A DNA stretch of 8,356 nucleotides. Source: JAZDLC01 sp043802345. Its GTDB lineage: Bacteria > Planctomycetota > B15-G4 > JADJEK01. Of this stretch, positions 7,052-8,356 are shown one piece after another. Under the pieces are notes generated by a model that saw only the letters and a list, made by a program, of their open reading frames with translations, did not search any database and had not been told where the DNA came from. Location: positions 1 to 8,356 of the forward strand of contig JAZDLC010000405.1 of NCBI GenBank assembly GCA_043802345.1. The letters run 5' to 3'. Position 1 is the first letter of the stretch; each line of letters opens with the position of its first letter. A program made the position numbers and the translations under genes.

Positions 7052-7446
7052 ACCCTCTTCAGGATCAGTTTGTCTCCGGCGAGGTTCACGTAGAGCCAGC
7101 GCTCGCCGGCGTGGAAGATGAGATCCCCGGGCACCAGGTCGGTGCGCTCCTGATGGAATGCGACCTCGAGGGTCCGCGGATTGCGTTTCGACAGCCAGCA
7201 GCAGTCGTCGGCCTGGAAGTCGTCTGGTGGGGTGAGTCCACGGGCCATCAGCTCGAGCTTCTTGCGCATGCCCGCATTCATTCCCTCGCACTCCTCGTCA
7301 AGGAAGTGTTCGATCTCCCTGGGCGAGGGATCACCACCTTCGAGGGCCGCGATCTTCTTGAGGACATCCAGGATCTCCAGCACTGAGATCTGGGCCACCA
7401 GCGTCTCGGCGCCTTCCTTGGGGGTGCTGATTTCGATCCTCTTCAT
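7048..7446 (-). CDS. Hypothetical protein, 132 residues
   Basis: I do not recognise this family. The ATG at 7446-7444 is preceded by a consensus AGGAGG (plus strand 7455-7460) eight nt upstream, which strongly supports translation. There is no signal peptide or membrane segment, so it is probably cytosolic. The N-terminal two-thirds looks mainly helical and charged (ISVLEILDVLKKIAALEGG ... EIEHFLDEECEGMNAGMRKKLELM). A short acidic, cysteine-containing stretch (FQADDCCWLSKRNPRT) follows, then a strand-rich tail (PGDLIFHAGERWLYVNLAGDKLILKRV split over about 27 residues). It ends inside the stop codon of the M49 gene and is divergent from the ElyC-like gene. The adjacent cysteines could bind metal or form a disulfide, but nothing else points to a function. 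Confidence 0.75.
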   Translation of the reverse strand: MKRIEISTPKEGAETLVAQISVLEILDVLKKIAALEGGDPSPREIEHFLDEECEGMNAGMRKKLELMARGLTPPDDFQADDCCWLSKRNPRTLEVAFHQERTDLVPGDLIFHAGERWLYVNLAGDKLILKRV

Positions 7447-7563
7447 GGAACAGGCCTCCTGGGCGGTGCAGTACCAGGGTATCGGCAGTTCAAACGCCTC
7501 GCTGAAGCGGGATCGGGGGCGGTAGAGTTGAACCCTCGATTCTCAGGCAATTCGGGAGCCGCC

Positions 7564-8310
7564 ATGCTGAGAGCCGTGATCAAGGCTTTTGCCCTGCCAC
7601 CCCTGTCCCTGTTCGCCCTGGCGTTCTTTGGGCTGCTGCTCTGCCGGAAAAGGCCCCGCCTGGGGCGGCTGATCCTGCTGTTCTCGGGGGCGATGTTCCT
7701 TCTCCTGAGTATTCCGGCGGTGGCGGATGCCCTGCTGCGGGGTCTGGAGCGGCATGGAGCGCTCGCCTCCGACTCGCGCGTGGCATCCGCGCAGGCCGTG
7801 GTGGTGCTCTCCTGCGGACTCGACCCGGCTGGGTACGAGTACGGAGGAGCCACGATCGACCCGCTGACCCTGCAGCGTGTGCGGTACGCCGCCTGGCTGG
7901 CGAGGAAGTTCGACCTGCCGGTGCTCGCCAGTGGAGGGGTGCTGGCAAAGAACACGCCGCCGATCGGCAAGCTGATGGCGGACGTGCTCCATCAGGAGTT
8001 CGACGTGGAGGTGTGTTGGGCCGAGACTCGCTCGCAGACGACCCGCGAGAACGCGCGCTTCTCCGCCGAACTGCTGCGGGCGTCAGGGATCGCGACGGTT
8101 CTCCTGGTGACGAATGCCTGGCACATGCCCCGGGCGGTGGAGGAGTTCGAAGCCACCGGGTTGAATGTGATTCCGGCCCCGACCGGATTCACCACTCCGA
8201 CCCAGTGGACCATCGCCGCGTTCCTGCCGTCGGCGACGGCGCTCACCCACAGTCGATGGGCGATTCACGAACAGCTTGGGTTGATCTGGTACCGGTTGAC
8301 GCGCGACTGA
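7564..8310 (+). CDS. ElyC/YdcF-like DUF218 inner-membrane protein
   Basis: ATG 7564 has GGGAG (7554-7558) five nt upstream and gives 248 residues. A TTG at 7528 would add 12 residues, but it has a poorer ribosome site. Two hydrophobic helices come first (about residues 8-24 and 34-52), joined by a basic RKRPRLGR loop. A DUF218 domain follows: VVVLSCG at 79-85, SGGVLAK from S123, E154-TRSQTTRENA, and LLVTNAWHMPRA at 180-191. This arrangement matches E. coli ElyC, an envelope biogenesis factor of similar size, linked in the literature to peptidoglycan and lipid-carrier metabolism, and the related SanA/YdcF group. The first motif usually has a glycine where this protein has S83-C84 (VVLGxG in relatives as I recall), a mild departure. 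The gene ends TGATGA, a double in-frame stop. Function beyond the family is not shown. Confidence 0.85.
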   Translation: MLRAVIKAFALPPLSLFALAFFGLLLCRKRPRLGRLILLFSGAMFLLLSIPAVADALLRGLERHGALASDSRVASAQAVVVLSCGLDPAGYEYGGATIDPLTLQRVRYAAWLARKFDLPVLASGGVLAKNTPPIGKLMADVLHQEFDVEVCWAETRSQTTRENARFSAELLRASGIATVLLVTNAWHMPRAVEEFEATGLNVIPAPTGFTTPTQWTIAAFLPSATALTHSRWAIHEQLGLIWYRLTRD

Positions 8311-8337
8311 TGACAGGTCGTTCGAAAACGGGGAAGC

Positions 8338-8356
8338 TCACCACAGAGAGCACAGA
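8338..8356 (+). repeat. Truncated 9-nt direct repeat element (CACAGAGAG, CACAGA...)
   Basis: Starting with TCAC, the plus strand reads CACAGAGAG and then CACAGA up to the window end. It lies 28 nt after the ElyC-like stop and is oriented with that gene. It follows the same degenerate 9-nt pattern, CAYRRAGRR, as the element at 2304-2327, and it probably continues past the right edge. Confidence 0.5.

Noticed and set aside
8315..8333. Possible terminator hairpin after the ElyC-like gene (CGTT CGAA AACG)
   Set aside because: The stem has only four base pairs and there is no T-run.
1..8356. Defence island, toxin-antitoxin pair, CRISPR, IS element or tRNA
   Set aside because: I scanned both strands for these and saw no supporting motif. 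The tandem repeats are coding FG-GAP and TPR units.

Overview
The window is GC-rich, bacterial-looking chromosomal DNA with six genes, none of which is an RNA gene, prophage, CRISPR or transposon gene. A lipoprotein signal, an ElyC/YdcF-like envelope protein, a eukaryotic-type Ser/Thr kinase fused to TPRs, FG-GAP propeller repeats, a DUF1570-like protein and an M49 peptidase together suggest a diderm environmental bacterium, for example from Acidobacteriota, Planctomycetota or an Eisenbacteria-like lineage. That placement is an inference from gene content, not a phylogenetic result.

Layout, left to right: (1) 1-1125, minus: secreted FG-GAP beta-propeller gene, cut by an in-frame TAG after 61 codons and running off the left edge. 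(2) 1339-2259, plus: secreted DUF1570/peptidase-MA-like protein whose HExxH motif reads HAAFH. (3) 2365-4713, minus: membrane Ser/Thr kinase with an N-terminal zinc ribbon and a C-terminal TPR array of about 11 repeats. (4) 4967-7051, plus: lipoprotein of the dipeptidyl-peptidase III family (M49) with all metal motifs intact. (5) 7048-7446, minus: 132-residue protein of unknown function. (6) 7564-8310, plus: ElyC/YdcF-like DUF218 membrane protein.

The genes strictly alternate in strand, so each is probably transcribed alone. There are three divergent intergenic regions (1126-1338, 4714-4966, 7447-7563). The two convergent junctions are 2260-2364, which carries a small 9-nt repeat element, and 7048-7051, where a CTAG palindrome supplies both stop codons. 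A second, truncated element of the same repeat type lies at the right edge. The common theme is the cell envelope: five of the six products are predicted to be secreted, lipid-anchored or membrane-embedded. No multi-gene pathway is evident.

I see no clear new multi-gene system. The best leads are the isolated nonsense codon in an otherwise perfectly in-register repeat gene, the apparently inactive metallopeptidase homologue, the related 9-nt repeats placed 3' of genes, and two operator-like dyads in the kinase/M49 intergenic region.
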